Notes under the pieces: generated by a model
The model's input: the letters and a program-made list of their open reading frames with translations, nothing else
What the model was told of the DNA's origin: nothing
Databases searched by the model: none
Shown here: positions 20,301 through 27,203 of the stretch, in pieces
Numbering within the stretch: position 1 is the stretch's first letter
How the letters are laid out: every line of letters starts with the position of its first letter
From: Dyella kyungheensis
GTDB taxonomy: Bacteria > Pseudomonadota > Gammaproteobacteria > Xanthomonadales > Rhodanobacteraceae
Assembly (NCBI RefSeq): GCF_016905005.1
Contig: NZ_JADIKC010000003.1
Coordinates: 879,630 to 943,629 of the forward strand
Reading direction: 5' to 3'
Length of the DNA stretch: 64,000 bases
Made by a program: the position numbers and the translations under genes

Positions 20301-21640
20301 TTGAACAGCGCCGCGGTGAGCCAGGCAATGCGCGCATCGTGGTTGCGGATGGTGGCGGCAAGACCCGCGCCGCTGGGCACGCGCTCGCCATGCACGATGC
20401 AGGTGCCGCCGTTGAGCAGCGCACCCCAGATCTCGAAGGTGGCGGCATCGAACCCCAGCGGTGCGGCGTGCAGCACGCGCGGGCTGTCGCCGAACTGCAC
20501 GTAGCGTACGTTGCGAACCAGCCGGATGATGGAGCGGTGACGAATCTCCACGCCCTTGGGCGTGCCGGTCGAACCGGAGGTGTACATCACGTAGGCCAGC
20601 GCATCGCCGTCGACCACGGGAAGGTCGGCCGTGCCCGCCGTGCTCATCAGTGATTCGATGCCCAGTACGGGAGCGGCCACGTCCGCAGGCGCCGCCATGC
20701 CCTCGCCGACGATGATGGCCGCAGCCCGTGCATCGTTCAGTACGAACGCCAGGCGTTCTGCGGGGTTGGTACGGTCGAGCGGCAGATAGGCGGCGCCGGC
20801 CTTGAGGATGCCGAGGATGGCGATCAGGGCCTCGGGCGAGCGATCCAGCAGCAGGCCGACGGTCGCGCCCGGCGTCACGCCGGCGCGCAGCAGCCCGGCC
20901 GCAACGTCATCGCTGCGTTCACCGAGTTCGGCATAGCTGAACTTGCCGAGCGGGCCATCCAGTGCGATCGCTCCGGCATGCGTTGCCGCGACCTGGGCGA
21001 ACAGGCCATGCACCGTGTCGCCCAGCTGGCGAGGCATGCGCGTATCGTTCCAGGTTTGCAGCAGGCGTTGGCGCGTTTCCTCATCCAGCACGCTGATCGA
21101 TTCCAGCGCGTCGTGGTGCGCCAGCGAGTGCAGCACGTGCGACAAACCGTGCGCGAGCGTGAGCAGCATCGACTCGTCGAACACGGCCGTGTCGTAGTTG
21201 AGTTCGAGATGCGAACCCGTGGGCGAGAGTGACCAGCGCAACGGCAACGCGGCCCCAGCGTCATCGGCCCAGGTGCCGATGGCGCTGGGCGCGTCGTCCT
21301 GCGCCGCGGCCGGAGTCACATGCATGAGCAGCCATGCATCGACCGCGCCTTCCATGGGCACTTTGTGGAAGATGTTGCCCGACGCGGTGGCGAGCACGAT
21401 TTCCGCCTGGCCGGTGAAACGCGACTCCAGCAGGGCCAGGGCCGCGCGACGCAACAGCGTGGAGCTGATACCCAGCCGTTCCGCGCGTGCCTCGATGGCG
21501 TGCACGACGCCGGCATCGATGGCCATCTGCAGCCGCTGCATCGAGACCGTCACCGGCGCCGGCGTCTGCCGGACCAGCACGTCGAGCAACGACAACTCCG
21601 TGCCGGTCGATGCTGTTTGCGCGATGTTGTGCTGAGTCAT
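14384..21640 (-). CDS. Hybrid NRPS-PKS with in-line aminotransferase: (partial C)-A-T-KS-AT-T-AMT
   Basis: A 2418-residue initiating megasynthase. Residues 1-195 resemble only the C-terminal lobe of a condensation domain and lack HHxxxDG. Then come an A domain (about 205-690; YTSGSTGTPKG at about 353), a carrier (about 710-785, LGGNSL), a KS (about 803-1230; active Cys in TACSTS near 976, with His in EAHGTATP and SNIGHT), an AT (about 1325-1640; GHSVG near 1416, HAFH motif predicting malonyl), a second carrier (LGLDSLS near 1747), an Ala/Pro linker with a Gln-rich helix (about 1795-1900), and a class III PLP aminotransferase (about 1905-2395, Lys in YGKVVGGG near 2203). The pocket code reads DAFWLGGTFK, a valine code. 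There is no KR, so the beta-ketone would go directly to the aminotransferase, as in MycA/IturA. Predicted step: Val + malonyl, then transamination to a 3,4-diamino-5-methylhexanoyl thioester. AGGTGA lies six bases before the start. Confidence 0.95.
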   Translation of the reverse strand: MTQHNIAQTASTGTELSLLDVLVRQTPAPVTVSMQRLQMAIDAGVVHAIEARAERLGISSTLLRRAALALLESRFTGQAEIVLATASGNIFHKVPMEGAVDAWLLMHVTPAAAQDDAPSAIGTWADDAGAALPLRWSLSPTGSHLELNYDTAVFDESMLLTLAHGLSHVLHSLAHHDALESISVLDEETRQRLLQTWNDTRMPRQLGDTVHGLFAQVAATHAGAIALDGPLGKFSYAELGERSDDVAAGLLRAGVTPGATVGLLLDRSPEALIAILGILKAGAAYLPLDRTNPAERLAFVLNDARAAAIIVGEGMAAPADVAAPVLGIESLMSTAGTADLPVVDGDALAYVMYTSGSTGTPKGVEIRHRSIIRLVRNVRYVQFGDSPRVLHAAPLGFDAATFEIWGALLNGGTCIVHGERVPSGAGLAATIRNHDARIAWLTAALFNAVIDEDGNHLRGLEQLLTGGEALSVAHVRKAQTSLPDTTLINGYGPTECTTFATTFRIPPALDAALRAIPIGRPIADTTLYVVNARGEPVPPGVIGELYIGGEGVARGYMGRDELTATRFVPDPFAGGEQRLYRTGDLVRWLPEGVIDFIGRIDGQVKIRGYRIEIGEIEAALQDLPGVRASAVLAREDQPGQKRLVAYFVAEDAAVTARALRAQLAQTLPEYMVPVAYVRMDSLPVTGNGKLDRRALPAPGRGRPELADTYVPPVGQLEQQLCALFSEVLEIDQVGRVDHFFDLGGNSLLAVRLMERVHGAISSTPTIPAFFAEPTPAALASLIEGRAAKSALASRLSRGRQGDAGEPVAIIAAAGRFPGAADLEAFWANLCAGRDSITHFSADELDASIPASLRSDPAYVAARGIIDGVEDFDAAFFGISPREAELMDPQQRIFLELCWECLERGGYTPDRHDAPVGVFGGMYHATYFQHHLTHRPDLIEKLGAFLVSLANEKDFFATRVAHKLNLTGPAVNVSTACSTSLVAICQAVAALRAGQCEMAIAGGVSVTCPPRSGYVTQEGSMLSPDGQTRTFDATAQGTVFSDGAAVVLLKRWSDAQRDGDNVLALIRGIGINNDGGGKASFTAPSSEGQAAVIAMALADAGVDARSISYVEAHGTATPLGDPIEIEGLTTAYRQHTDDCGYCAIGSVKSNIGHTVIAAGATGVIKTALSLHERVLPPSLHVQATNPKIDFAHSPFVVNDTLRPWPQGEQPLRAGVSSFGVGGTNAHVILEQAPAMPASDAPEGPQLLFLSARTPAAVAISAARLADHLAANPGANLGDVGSTLLHGRKAFNHRACVVAASTDEAVARLRDFSASNVRESIKPAPEVVFLFPGQGSQYSGMGKALYESEPAFRAALDDCAEALRGELGFDLRERMFDSDAAALRETSLTQPATFAMEYALAKLWLSMDIVPAAMIGHSVGEFVAAVIAGVMSLDDGARLIARRGRLMQSMPSGSMLSVRLAADAVRARLPAGLQLAAENSPNASVVSGESAHIEAFRLQLEAEGVACRVLQTSHAFHSAMMDPVLEPFRAEVLRVTLSAPSIAIISTLTGEPLSVAEATSPDYWTSHLRGTVRFSPALLSQLGEQPRVFLEVGPRNALTTLARQHAPSRKHRMVSSVADGELLERAAWIAAMGELWCAGAPVAVCALDRRANRRRVQLPTYPFERKRYWVEAAAPAAIAPTLTPDNVVPLFTSSPAPVVEHTMDVNAAGANAGSARQTRLLSQLTELFEDVSGAELQDVDPGAGFVELGLDSLSLTQVALQLQKTFALKITFRELMESFSSFERLAMHIDQMLPPDASAPAAPVLPAATGATVAPAAIVAPVMPMAASGNVVQDLIQQQMQIMQQQLALLAGACMTAPAVAAPVQAVAAAPVQPAVAPSAPAAVTAQATPSQPQPQDEEAALAHTTYDVKKAFGAIARIHSNQTELSDRQQARLEAFMRRYIDRTRASKEYTQRHRKHLADPRVVNGFRPLLKEMIYQVVVNRSKGSKVWDLDGNEYIDILNGFGMNLFGWQPDFVLDAVRRQLDSGYEIGPQHPLAGEVAEQVCELTGFDRAALCNTGSEAVMGTVRIARTVTGRDTLVIFTGSYHGIFDEVIVRGTKKLRSVPAAPGILRNTSEHVLVLEYGTPETLQIIRERASTIAAVLVEPVQSRRPDFQPREFLKELRAITADAGALLIFDEVVTGFRSHPRGAQHVLGIDADLASYGKVVGGGFPIGVIAGKRQYMDALDGGGWQYGDASIPTVGVTYFAGTFVRHPLALAAAHAVLNHLKQNGAALQERLNARTSLLMDELNAFCASVGAPIQLVHFASVWKTNFTEDHPLQDLLFAMIRSRGIHMLDNFPCFFTTAHSEQDFQAIAKAYKESVLEMQEAEFLPRNRNVEALAFDANRPPVVGARLGKDQHGNPAWFVPNPDAPGKFMRVNA

Positions 21641-21679
21641 GGGTATTCACCTGCACGCGCGTGCTGGGCGCGCGATCAG

Positions 21680-22597
21680 TCAACCGGCGATGGCGTAGGC
21701 CGCGCCATCCGTATAGGGCTGTTTGCCGAGCGAGCGACGCAGCCATTCGCGCGAATCGATGGCGGTGCGAAAGCCGGCATGCAACAGGAAGTCGAGCAGG
21801 GCGTTCTGTCCCACGGCCGGTGGATGCATGCCCCATTCGCGCATGCGTTCGTGCGCGGTGTGCAGCAAGCTGTCGCGGCGGGTGGCGTGGGTGTAGTAGG
21901 TGAAGCTGATGGTGATCGAGGCGTTGTCGCCGTTCTCGACCATGTGCGGGCTGGTCGACGGCATGTACGCGCCCTGGCCCGGTTCGAGATGGAACACGGT
22001 GGCGCGTTCGCGCAGGCTGTCGTCCCAGTGCAGGCGATCGCGTTCGTGGCAGGCGTGGAAACGGTCGCGCGCTTCCTCACTGGCGGCCACCGTGTCGCGG
22101 TGATCCCATACGTAGATGGTCTTGCGGCCGCTGACCTGCAGGATGAAGTTGTGTTCCTTGTCGAAATGGAACGGGGTGACCGTGTTCGGCGAGGTGATGA
22201 AGATCCAGCCGCCGCGATAGCACATGCCCGGGTCGAGGCGGTCGACACCCGGCTTCACGTCGTCGAGCACTTCGTCCACCAGGCTGCGATAGGTGTCGTC
22301 GGTCTGCACGTTCAACAGCGACATCCAGGCCTTGGCCTGCTCGATCTGCTGCAGCGTGCTCGCCGCCGTCATGGGATTGGGGTGCAGCTTGGGTGCGGTG
22401 TTGAACGGCGTACCGGGGGTGGCGTCGCTGCTGTGCGTACGCACGCGGCCGCGCGATTCGAGGCGCTTGCTCAACTCCACCAGCGACGGCGTCTGCAGCA
22501 GCGGGTGATCCATCAAGCGATGACGCACCGCCTGGATACGCCATGGATCAAAGGTGTTCCAGTCCACCTCAATCAGCCGGTCGGCATCGGCGCTCAT
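21680..22597 (-). CDS. JmjC/cupin_8 family Fe(II)/2-oxoglutarate-type oxygenase
   Basis: A 305-residue cupin-like protein. The metal-binding facial triad is visible as HFDKEHNF (His and Asp, about residue 143) and a distal His in TSPHMVENG (about 214), on a double-stranded beta-helix scaffold. Such enzymes hydroxylate amino-acid side chains, free or carrier-bound, and occur beside NRPS genes. ATG at 22597 is preceded by AGGGGGAAG at good spacing. It is the first gene of the operon and is followed after 39 bp by the NRPS-PKS. Most likely role here is beta-hydroxylation of a bound residue or tailoring of the product, which is inference. A cupin sensor or structural role is possible. Confidence 0.85.
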   Translation of the reverse strand: MSADADRLIEVDWNTFDPWRIQAVRHRLMDHPLLQTPSLVELSKRLESRGRVRTHSSDATPGTPFNTAPKLHPNPMTAASTLQQIEQAKAWMSLLNVQTDDTYRSLVDEVLDDVKPGVDRLDPGMCYRGGWIFITSPNTVTPFHFDKEHNFILQVSGRKTIYVWDHRDTVAASEEARDRFHACHERDRLHWDDSLRERATVFHLEPGQGAYMPSTSPHMVENGDNASITISFTYYTHATRRDSLLHTAHERMREWGMHPPAVGQNALLDFLLHAGFRTAIDSREWLRRSLGKQPYTDGAAYAIAG

Positions 22598-22976
22598 GGT
22601 TTCTTCCCCCTGAACAAGCGTGGTTCGCGTGGCAGCGACGTCTTATTCCATCCGGTGGTCGACGATCGCTGGTTCGGCTGCGCGGACCGCCAGCCGGTCC
22701 ATCACGTCTCGATAGCAGTCCCCCGGAGCCTGTTCCGATGCGTTGTCATGCAACCGCGGTGATACATCGGGACAGGGTTAGTCTCCGTCCCGGGCGTTTT
22801 TGTGTGAATACGCCCTAAGCAGCAGTGAAGGCGCGACGAATAACGCGGTACAGCCCCGACGAAATAGGCTGTTAGGGGTAGCCATCAGGCGATCGCGCGA
22901 CGGCAAAAATGGACGCGGCGATGGTTACGAGGAAAAGTGATACACAGCTGTTACAGGTTCGACTCTTGCGGCGGTT
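22598..22976 (-). promoter_or_regulatory. Putative leader/promoter region of the NRPS-glycan operon
   Basis: This 379-bp stretch holds no credible gene and separates the oxygenase gene from the secreted-protein gene. It should contain the promoter of the 22-kb minus-strand operon. An imperfect hairpin (22768-22792, stem CGGGACaGgG / CtCcGTCCCG) followed on the plus strand by a T run lies within it. Read on the minus strand it would be in the leader RNA. I could not pick a convincing -35/-10 pair. Confidence 0.4.
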
Positions 22977-23834
22977 TCAAGGCGCCTGGAAGGCGAACAG
23001 CCAGAGGATGGCGCCTTGTGCCGGCGAATCGTTCCAGGTCACCGAATAGGTGCCGGCCTTGTCCACCTGTTTGATGGCCACCGCGCACTGCACACCGCTG
23101 TTCGGCGGCAGGTGCAGGTAGCTGTCGATCACCTTGAAGCCGTCGCCAGGCACGGCGCTCATGTTGTAGATGTAGGCCTCGCCCAGCCACACCGCCACCA
23201 GCGTGGCCGGGCCGGTGGTGGTGACGGTGCCGCTGCTCAGCAGCGTGCTGGTGGTGTCGGAGCCACCGACCATGCCTTGCCAGGCACGGGTGAGTTTGTT
23301 GGCTGCCCGTGCCGTCACGCCCGGCGTGGGGTAGTTCTGCGCCACGTCCTGCAGTTTTCCGGCATGCGCGATTTCGATGAACGGAATGGTGATTTCGCCG
23401 TTCGGAGAGCCGGCTTTGAGCACCTGCACGGTATGGCGCTTGCCGCCGTGGGCGCCAATGGCAATAAATGCGCGGGCGTTGAAGCGGCCGTCGTAACCGT
23501 TGTACGTGACCGGTTCGCCCACGCGTTTCCAGGTGTTGTCATAGCTGTCGGTGGGGTCGGCGCTGTTGTCCGCATGGCCGGCCACCAGCACCAGCAGCGA
23601 ACTGCCGCTGTCCTGGGTGTGGATGGCGGAAGTGACCGCCGGGGAGCTGCCTTCGCCCTCCGACTGGTTGAGCATGGTGTGTGCGCCGAGCGTGGGCGGG
23701 GTCTGCATGGGTGGCACCCCATCGTCGATGGCGGCGGTGGCACAGACGGGCAGGGCCATCGCAAGAAACGTGGCGAGCAGGACCCGGTGTGCGCTGGGCG
23801 AACGAACGGGTAACGAGGAGAGACGAGCGTGCAT
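22977..23834 (-). CDS. Secreted protein of unknown function
   Basis: A 285-residue protein. The start at 23834 is chosen because AGGAG lies nine bases upstream and gives a classic signal peptide: a basic N-terminus (RLSSLPVRSPSAHR), then a hydrophobic core (VLLATFLAMALPV) ending in CATAA, so cleavage near residue 30 is expected. The mature part is rich in Gly, Thr, Ser and Ala, with beta-rich character and no motif that I recognise. It is not obviously a lipoprotein or an enzyme. It lies upstream of the NRPS-glycan operon in the same direction but 379 bp away, so it may be a separate unit. A role in glycan display or surface adhesion is speculation. Confidence 0.7.
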   Translation of the reverse strand: MHARLSSLPVRSPSAHRVLLATFLAMALPVCATAAIDDGVPPMQTPPTLGAHTMLNQSEGEGSSPAVTSAIHTQDSGSSLLVLVAGHADNSADPTDSYDNTWKRVGEPVTYNGYDGRFNARAFIAIGAHGGKRHTVQVLKAGSPNGEITIPFIEIAHAGKLQDVAQNYPTPGVTARAANKLTRAWQGMVGGSDTTSTLLSSGTVTTTGPATLVAVWLGEAYIYNMSAVPGDGFKVIDSYLHLPPNSGVQCAVAIKQVDKAGTYSVTWNDSPAQGAILWLFAFQAP

Positions 23835-23998
23835 GTGTGCATTCTCCTGTCGCAATAAGTCGATATTGTGATTCGGCATATGTCGTGTCAAGCTCGCGGC
23901 ATCCGTCGAATGGACGGCCAAACGGTGCGACAAGGTGAAAGGTGCGAAGCGTGCGCCGACCTTGTTTTGAAGTGGTTCGACGCCATGGTTGAGGGACG

Positions 23999-24736
23999 GT
24001 GGTGACTCACGAAACCGATTTTCTCGATCTGTACCGGCGTCTCGGCCTCAATCCCGGCTGCGGCATGGCCGAGCTGAAGCAGGCCTATCGGCGCCACGTC
24101 GCAGCGCTGCATCCCGATCGCCAGCAAGGGCGTCCCACGGACGCACGCACCGCCTCGCGTCTGCAGCGGCTCAATGCGCAGTATGGCGCCGCCATGGAAT
24201 TCCACCGCCGTTACGGGCGCTTGCCCGGCGCGCCGCAGGCCGCTTCGCCGGGCGCTCATTCGGGCACCCGGGAAGTATCCAGCACGGTGCGCGAGATGCC
24301 CGATCCTTTTGCCGCAAGCCGCGACGCAACGTTTTCCCGCTCGGCGGAGCAGGCGGAGCCGTCGCATGCCGCCCATCGTTCTCACGGCCGGGTCGCGCTG
24401 CTGCTGGTCATCCTGGCACTGGGTGTGCTCGGTTGGACCATGCATACGGCTTCGTTGACGGCCTCGTCCGCCAATACGGATGAGGACACCACCTCGCAAC
24501 CGGGCGCCGGCAGCGTGTCGCACGAGACGGCTGGCGAAGGCGTGATGCTGCATATGGGCATGTCCGGCGACGAGGTGCGCGCGCTCGAGGGTAATCCGCT
24601 CGCCATGCATGGCGATCTTTGGGAATACGGTCCGTCGTGGATTCGCTTCGAGCATGACGAAGTAGTCGAATGGCACAGTTCGCCGTTGCATCCCTTGCAT
24701 ACCGAAGCGCACGCCGCCAGCGATCCCACGCCCTAA
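23999..24736 (+). CDS. J-domain membrane protein with BamE/SmpA-like tail
   Basis: A 245-residue protein. The N-terminal J domain (about 5-70) has the intact HPD tripeptide (LHPDRQ), needed to stimulate DnaK. A linker follows, then one membrane helix (about 130-148, VALLLVILALGVLGW), and a C-terminal module (GMSGDEVRALEGNP...WEYG) like the BamE/SmpA fold. It is probably inner-membrane anchored, with the J domain in the cytoplasm and the tail in the periplasm. The start is GTG; two GTG codons are adjacent (23999 and 24002), and the second has the better distance (six bases) to GAGGG. It points the opposite way from its neighbours and is convergent with the phosphoglycosyl transferase. Confidence 0.8.
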   Translation: MVTHETDFLDLYRRLGLNPGCGMAELKQAYRRHVAALHPDRQQGRPTDARTASRLQRLNAQYGAAMEFHRRYGRLPGAPQAASPGAHSGTREVSSTVREMPDPFAASRDATFSRSAEQAEPSHAAHRSHGRVALLLVILALGVLGWTMHTASLTASSANTDEDTTSQPGAGSVSHETAGEGVMLHMGMSGDEVRALEGNPLAMHGDLWEYGPSWIRFEHDEVVEWHSSPLHPLHTEAHAASDPTP

Positions 24737-24840
24737 CGCCGGACCGCACTGGTCGCCAGGCGGCTGCCGCAAGGCATCTGTGGTAGGCCAGATCGCCTCA
24801 CGCGCTTCCACCACCCGGCGGCCAGTGCGGTCAATGACGT

Positions 24841-26241
24841 TCAGCGCGCCCCGCGGCCGAACAGCACCACTTCCACGGTCTGGATGAGGATGAGCAGGTC
24901 CAGCAGCAGGTTGTGGTTCTTCACGTAGAACAGGTCGTACTTCAGTTTCTCAGCGGCTTCCTCCACGGTGGCGCCGTACGGATAGCTCAGCTGCGCCCAA
25001 CCGGCGAGACCGGGCTTGAGGCAGTGACGCAGGCTGTAATAGCGGATCTGCGTCGCCAGGTCCGCCACGAACTGCGGGCGTTCCGGGCGCGGACCGACGA
25101 TGCTCATGTCGCCCTTGAACACATTCCATATTTGCGGCAGTTCGTCGATGCGCAGCTTGCGGCTGATGCGTCCGACACGAGTGACGCGGTCGTCGTTCTT
25201 GGAAGCCCAGCGGGCCACGCCGTCGCGCTCGGCATCGGTGCGCATGCTGCGAAATTTCAGCAGCAGGAAGGTGCGGCCATGGGCGCCGACGCGCTCCTGG
25301 CGATAGAGGATCGGCTGGCCCGGACCCGATTCGATCATGATCGCCAGCGCTTCGAGCAGCATCAGCGGCCAGGCCAGCAGCAACAGCAGGGCGGCGGCGC
25401 TCAGGTCGAAGCAGCGCTTGCTCAGCTGGCGCAGCGGGGTGGCATTGAAGCCGCCGGAGAACACCAGCCACGACGGGTCCAGGATGGTCAGCTGCAGGCG
25501 GCCGGATTCGCGCTCGAAGAACGAGGTGAGATCGGTGATGGTGATGCCCATCTGGCGGCATTCGAGCAGATCGTCCATCGGCATGTGGCCGCGACGGTCG
25601 TCCACGCCGACCACCACTTCATCGATCTGCTGGCGCTGCACCAGCACCTGCAAGGGCAGGTTGGTGCGAATGAGGTGATCTTCCGGCACCGCCACCACCT
25701 CGTCGATGCGCGGCACATAGCCGACCACGCAGAATCCGCGGCGATCGGTACGGCGGCGCATCTGGTTGTGGATCTGCGCGGCGCGATGGCCGGCGCCCAG
25801 GATCAGCACGCGGCGCTTCAGCGCTTCGACTTCCACCAGGTGCAGGAACAACATGCGCACGCCCAGCACCAGCACGAAACCCAGCAGCAGGGCGATCGCC
25901 AGCACGCCACGGCCGACATAGGCCTGCGGCACCACGTAGTAGCCGACCACCAGCAGGATGCCGCCCAGCGCGAACGCCACGAACTGGCGGGCGAGCAGCC
26001 CGAAACGGGTCATGCGGATGTGCGCCTGGTACTGGCCCAGCGCAACCATGCCGATCACGATGATGGTGGCAAACACCATCGAGCGTTCGGGCATATGCAC
26101 GGTGAACTCGGCGAGTTCATCGGCGTTGTGCCCGTAGCGGATGTAGGTGGCAAGCGTCAGCGATATAGCCAGCAGCATCAGTTCGCAGATGCCGAGCAGG
26201 ACTAGCCAACGCATCGATTGCCGGCGCAGAAAACGTAGCAT
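24841..26241 (-). CDS. Polyprenyl-phosphate phosphoglycosyl transferase (EpsB/WcaJ-like sugar transferase)
   Basis: A 466-residue polytopic initiating enzyme that moves a sugar-1-phosphate from a UDP-sugar to undecaprenyl phosphate. N-terminal membrane helices (about 10-130) precede a Rossmann-like CoA-binding-type domain (RRVLILGAGHRA), a further hydrophobic segment (AAALLLLLAWPLMLLEAL), and the catalytic bacterial-sugar-transferase domain with KFRSMRTDAE, the ELPQIWNVFKGDMS stretch and GPRPERP. It resembles the exosortase/PEP-CTERM-associated EpsB type. The start at 26241 has AAGGGGGA five bases upstream; an earlier in-frame start adds 35 basic residues with no support. It starts assembly of the lipid-linked glycan on which the operon glycosyltransferases would act. 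Confidence 0.92.
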   Translation of the reverse strand: MLRFLRRQSMRWLVLLGICELMLLAISLTLATYIRYGHNADELAEFTVHMPERSMVFATIIVIGMVALGQYQAHIRMTRFGLLARQFVAFALGGILLVVGYYVVPQAYVGRGVLAIALLLGFVLVLGVRMLFLHLVEVEALKRRVLILGAGHRAAQIHNQMRRRTDRRGFCVVGYVPRIDEVVAVPEDHLIRTNLPLQVLVQRQQIDEVVVGVDDRRGHMPMDDLLECRQMGITITDLTSFFERESGRLQLTILDPSWLVFSGGFNATPLRQLSKRCFDLSAAALLLLLAWPLMLLEALAIMIESGPGQPILYRQERVGAHGRTFLLLKFRSMRTDAERDGVARWASKNDDRVTRVGRISRKLRIDELPQIWNVFKGDMSIVGPRPERPQFVADLATQIRYYSLRHCLKPGLAGWAQLSYPYGATVEEAAEKLKYDLFYVKNHNLLLDLLILIQTVEVVLFGRGAR

Positions 26242-26427
26242 CCAATCCCCCTTACTTCCCCGATAGGGCCACACTCCTGTGGCGCGATTGAGGCTATCGC
26301 GGCGTGTTCGTGTGTGTCGATGCAACTTACGGCGGACCGACGGCACAGTCTGTTCGGCTGTCTCAGGGGTGTTACATCCCGACTGACGGACACGACGACT
26401 CGCGCGACAGCGCAGGGGCGTGCCAGA

Positions 26428-27183
26428 TCAGACGTGGTGCAGCGAATGACCCTTGATGTCGTGCGCCAACGCCAATGCACCCAGCCAACCGACCGGCATG
26501 GCCAGCGTGGAGAGGCGGCACGCGGTTGCACCTGCCGTGTTGGCGGGTGGCTCGATCGCAACGTCGATGCTGGCCTCGATGGTGGAAGGCGCGACCCGCA
26601 GGCCGACGCCAAAGGCCTTGAGCAACGCTTCCTTGCGCGTCCACAGTTCCAGCAATGCGCGGGCCCTTGCGTCGCCTTCCAGCGACGCCATGGCGGCGGC
26701 TTCCGTTGCGCTGCACAGCACGCCGGCGATCTCGTGCAGGTTGCTGCGTGGTGGATAGCCTTCGATATCCACGCCCACCGCCGCGCCCCGGGCGATCGCC
26801 ACGGCCACCATGGTGCCGCTGTGGCTGAGGCTGGTGGCGAAGCCGGTGCCGGGAAGCAGCGGTTGTCCGTCGGGAGCGCGCGACAGCACCACCTGCGCGG
26901 GGTCGACGTCCAGCGCGACGCCCAGCGCCACCCGCCAGAACGCATGCGCAATGGTGTAGGTGTGATGGTCGAGCGCGTGGCGAAAGCGCGATGCGCGCTG
27001 CGCTTCCTGGCAAGACAGCAAGTCCGCCGCGTCGCCGCGCAACGACCACCAGGGCGCGCTGTCGAACACGATGACGCGCGCTTCTTCCGCGCTGGGCGGC
27101 GCAAAGCCGCAAGCGCGCAGCGCCGCAGCTACGCGGTGCGTGAAGCGGGAAAAAGTTGCCTGTTGGAGCATGGCCGAGTGCAT
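26428..27183 (-). CDS. 4'-phosphopantetheinyl transferase, Sfp type
   Basis: A 251-residue PPTase with the two signature motifs, GVDIEG (about residue 138) and WTRKEALLKA (about 181). It transfers phosphopantetheine from CoA to the conserved serine of carrier proteins. The four carrier domains of the NRPS-PKS and NRPS are the obvious partners, and it is the only PPTase gene in the window. It lies 20 bp after the GMC oxidoreductase stop and is presumably co-transcribed with it. ATG at 27183 is used; a second ATG four codons later is possible. Confidence 0.92.
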   Translation of the reverse strand: MHSAMLQQATFSRFTHRVAAALRACGFAPPSAEEARVIVFDSAPWWSLRGDAADLLSCQEAQRASRFRHALDHHTYTIAHAFWRVALGVALDVDPAQVVLSRAPDGQPLLPGTGFATSLSHSGTMVAVAIARGAAVGVDIEGYPPRSNLHEIAGVLCSATEAAAMASLEGDARARALLELWTRKEALLKAFGVGLRVAPSTIEASIDVAIEPPANTAGATACRLSTLAMPVGWLGALALAHDIKGHSLHHV

Positions 27184-27203
27184 TCCGTTGTCTCGTCTGC
27201 TGG

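Noticed and set aside
16028-20653. A 1541-codon open frame antisense to the NRPS-PKS gene
   Set aside because: It is the GC-skew shadow of a long GC-rich gene. It is His/Gln/Arg/Ala-rich, without any family motif, and the sense strand carries a complete multidomain enzyme.
22759-22805. Rho-independent terminator on the plus strand
   Set aside because: The hairpin and T run exist, but no plus-strand gene lies upstream to be terminated. It is kept only as a possible leader structure.
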